This document shows positions 61,189 through 64,000 of a stretch of DNA of 64,000 bases, piece after piece (position 1 is the stretch's first letter; every line of letters begins with the position of its first letter). Made by a program: the position numbers and the translations under genes. The stretch is from Shewanella insulae (GTDB lineage: Bacteria; Pseudomonadota; Gammaproteobacteria; Enterobacterales; Shewanellaceae). The stretch is from positions 1 through 64,000 of the forward strand of contig NZ_WRPA01000003.1 of the NCBI RefSeq assembly GCF_009831655.1, given 5' to 3'. The notes beneath the pieces are model-generated. The model worked only from the letters and a program-made list of their open reading frames with translations, searched no databases and was not told the DNA's origin.

Positions 61189-61953
61189 ATGTCCGATGAA
61201 GGACTTGCTGTTATCGGTGTCACGGCCTGTAATCAACAGATAGGCCTGCACCCATTCAATATCGTTGGCGAGAAATACCTACTGAGTATCGCCGACGCGA
61301 CCCAAGGCTGGCCCCTGGTGATCCCCGCGCTTGGTCATTGTCCGGCCGAGACGATATTGCCCAGACTAGATGGCCTGCTGTTCACTGGTTCGCCCTCTAA
61401 TATCGAGCCCCACCACTACGACGGTGCGGCGAGTGATCCAGATACCCTACATGATCCCAAACGCGACGCGACCAATCTGCCGCTGCTGAAGGCGGCGATA
61501 GATGCCGGCGTGCCTGTACTGGCCATCTGCCGGGGATTTCAGGAGATGAATGTAGTATTTGGCGGCAGCCTGCATCAGAAATTGCATGAAGTTGGCGATT
61601 ATATCGAACACAGAGAAGACAAGACGGCCGATGTCGAAGTGCAGTACGGCTTGTCTCATCCGTTGAAGATAGAACCGGGAGGATTGCTCCACGAGGCGTG
61701 GGGCCGCAATTTGGCAGAGGTGAACTCTGTACACACTCAAGGTGTTGACCGTTTGGGTGTTGGATTGCGGCCAGAAGCCTATGCCCCCGATGGATTAATC
61801 GAGGCGTTCTCGGTCAAAGATGCGAAAAATTTTGCGCTGGGGGTACAGTTTCACCCCGAATGGAAGGTGTTAGAGAACCCTTTTTATCGCTCGATTTTTA
61901 GCGCCTTTAATCAAGCCTGCCAAGCCAGAGCAGCTCAACGCAAGAGACAGTGA
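61189..61953 (+). CDS. puuD: Gamma-glutamyl-GABA hydrolase PuuD
   Basis: A 254-residue class I glutamine amidotransferase-like hydrolase. The nucleophile is Cys114 in VLAICRGFQEMNV, and the His is in LGVQFHPEWKV. It removes glutamate from gamma-Glu-GABA (or a related glutamylated acid). It is followed after 3 bp by puuA, so they are cotranscribed. Confidence 0.93.
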   Translation: MSDEGLAVIGVTACNQQIGLHPFNIVGEKYLLSIADATQGWPLVIPALGHCPAETILPRLDGLLFTGSPSNIEPHHYDGAASDPDTLHDPKRDATNLPLLKAAIDAGVPVLAICRGFQEMNVVFGGSLHQKLHEVGDYIEHREDKTADVEVQYGLSHPLKIEPGGLLHEAWGRNLAEVNSVHTQGVDRLGVGLRPEAYAPDGLIEAFSVKDAKNFALGVQFHPEWKVLENPFYRSIFSAFNQACQARAAQRKRQ

Positions 61954-61956
61954 AGC

Positions 61957-63306
61957 ATGAAGAAGTTAATCGATTATTTGAAAGCCAATAAGATCACCGA
62001 GGTGGAGTGTGTCATCAGTGATATGACGGGGATCGCCCGCGGCAAGATAGCGCCGGTCGATAAGTTTATCGACGAGAAGGGGATGCGCCTGCCCGAGAGT
62101 GTGCTGCTGCAGACTGTGACCGGCGATTATGTGGATGATGACCTGTACGACAGCCTGCTGGACAAGGCCGATATCGACTTTGTCTGTGTGCCCGATGCAA
62201 ATGCGGTATTCATGTTGCCCTGGACGGTTGAGGCTACCGCCCAGGTGATCCACGATACCTTCGATAAGATGGGCAACCCCATAGAGTTATCGCCCCGTAA
62301 TCTGCTGAAGAAGGTGCTCAAGCTCTACGAAGAAAAGGGCTGGAAGCCGGTTGTGGCGCCGGAGATGGAGTTCTATCTGACCCATAGAAACTCAGACCCG
62401 GACATGCCGCTGATGCCGCCTATAGGGCGCAGTGGCCGCAAGGAATCGGGGCGTCAGTCGTTTTCCATCGACGCCGCCAACGAGTATGACCCGTTATTTG
62501 AGGATATGTATGACTGGTGCGAGGCCCAGGGGCTGGATATCGATACCCTGATCCACGAAGAGGGCACGGCCCAGATGGAGATCAACTTCAGCCATGGTGA
62601 CCCCCTGTCATTGGCAGATCAGGTGTTTGTATTTAAGCGTACCCTACGTGAGGCGGCGCTTAAGCATGACGTTTGTGCCACCTTCATGGCCAAGCCGGTC
62701 ACCGACGAACCGGGCAGTGCCATGCATATTCACCAGAGTGTGGTGGACACTAAGACGGGTAAGAATATCTTTACCAACGAAGACGGCACAAAAAGTGCTA
62801 AGTTCCTGAGTTATATAGGTGGATTGCAGAAGTATATTCCCGAGCTTCTCCCCCTGATGGCACCGAACGTCAACTCCTTCAGGCGATTCCTGCCGGGCAC
62901 CTCGGCGCCGGTGAACCTGGAGTGGGGCGATGAGAACCGCACCTGTGGTCTGCGGATCCCTGAGTCGTCTCCTCAGAACCGTCGTATCGAGAACCGTATC
63001 GCCGGTGCCGACGCCAACAGCTATCTGGCCATCGCCGCCACCTTGCTGTGTGGCTACATGGGTATGGTGGAAGATGTGAAGCCATCGACGCCTGTGCAGG
63101 GCCGTGCCAACGAGAATCGTCAGGGGATCAGTCTACCCCTGACCCTAGAAGAAGCGCTGGCGGTGATGTCAGAAAGCTCGGCGGTGAGGGAGTATCTGGG
63201 TGACAGCTTTACCACGGGTTATATCGCAGTGAAGCAGGCGGATCTAGAAAACTTCCGCCGGGTGATCAGCTCCTGGGAGCGAGAGTTTCTGCTGCTGACC
63301 GTCTAG
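61957..63306 (+). CDS. puuA: Gamma-glutamylputrescine synthetase PuuA
   Basis: A 449-residue glutamine synthetase-fold ligase joining glutamate to a polyamine with ATP. Metal and substrate blocks: VAPEMEFYLTHRNSD, EEGTAQMEINFSHGDP, SAMHIHQS, NSFRRFLPGTSAPVNLEWGDENRTCGLRIP. The N-terminal beta-grasp part (VECVISDMTGIARGKI) is shorter than in GlnA, and the GlnA adenylylation region is absent, as in PuuA/GlnA3 relatives. It could accept putrescine, diaminopropane or both. Confidence 0.92.
   Translation: MKKLIDYLKANKITEVECVISDMTGIARGKIAPVDKFIDEKGMRLPESVLLQTVTGDYVDDDLYDSLLDKADIDFVCVPDANAVFMLPWTVEATAQVIHDTFDKMGNPIELSPRNLLKKVLKLYEEKGWKPVVAPEMEFYLTHRNSDPDMPLMPPIGRSGRKESGRQSFSIDAANEYDPLFEDMYDWCEAQGLDIDTLIHEEGTAQMEINFSHGDPLSLADQVFVFKRTLREAALKHDVCATFMAKPVTDEPGSAMHIHQSVVDTKTGKNIFTNEDGTKSAKFLSYIGGLQKYIPELLPLMAPNVNSFRRFLPGTSAPVNLEWGDENRTCGLRIPESSPQNRRIENRIAGADANSYLAIAATLLCGYMGMVEDVKPSTPVQGRANENRQGISLPLTLEEALAVMSESSAVREYLGDSFTTGYIAVKQADLENFRRVISSWEREFLLLTV

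Positions 63307-64000
<694 letters not shown>

Overview
The window looks like chromosomal DNA of a marine gammaproteobacterium, most probably Shewanella. The reasons are three GlyGly-CTERM exoproteins, small gamma-proteobacterial families (DUF2960-like, DUF3634-like), a TorF-like porin, a Puu-type polyamine operon and the lptF-lptG/pepA arrangement. No rRNA, convincing tRNA, CRISPR array or intact transposase was seen. The assignment is by gene content only.

Layout. (1) 1-6500 is accessory. It holds two unrecognised minus-strand genes separated by an attC-like hairpin (probable integron cassettes), then an nhaA antiporter gene bracketed by two related arrays of direct repeats (about 2540-3650 and 5360-6350). 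(2) 6505-25670 is rich in secreted proteins and signalling. It contains a beta-propeller/Ig-like GlyGly-CTERM protein, a complete AmmeMemoRadiSam set (AMMECR1-like, Memo-like, radical SAM), a methyltransferase, a TPR membrane protein, an EAL phosphodiesterase and two adjacent S8 subtilases with GlyGly-CTERM tails. One subtilase has an intact triad; the other has lost all three catalytic residues. A ToxR/CadC-type membrane regulator lies just upstream of them. (3) 25795-51513 is mostly conserved housekeeping: pepA, lptFG, an RDD protein, yqiJK (flotillin), an M32 carboxypeptidase, a peroxiredoxin-like protein, a DEAD-box helicase, a REC-EAL response regulator, two M24 peptidases, an MFS transporter, a ROK-family protein, an FKBP isomerase, a DUF4442 protein, a popT-like DUF368 gene and several small proteins. 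Many convergent pairs share a bidirectional terminator. (4) 51572-64000 holds a porin and then a polyamine/beta-alanine catabolic cluster: bauB-, bauC- and bauA-like genes on the minus strand, puuC, a sulfurtransferase, puuB, puuR, puuD, puuA and the start of a potF-like binding protein.

How the genes work together. In region 4, PuuA glutamylates putrescine (or diaminopropane), PuuB and PuuC oxidise it to the acid, and PuuD removes the glutamate. The BauA-like transaminase and BauC-like semialdehyde dehydrogenase would carry omega-amino acids into central metabolism. The same inverted motif (AATGAACA, 11-12 nt, TGTTCATT) sits in the bauA/puuC divergent promoter and in front of puuDA, which suggests one PuuR-like regulon.

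The observations most worth following are the triad-less pseudo-subtilase beside an active paralogue, the repeat-bracketed nhaA next to the probable cassettes, the AmmeMemoRadiSam locus, a MITE-like repeat present in two inverted copies (46112-46247 and 57551-57712), and the shared PuuR-like operators.
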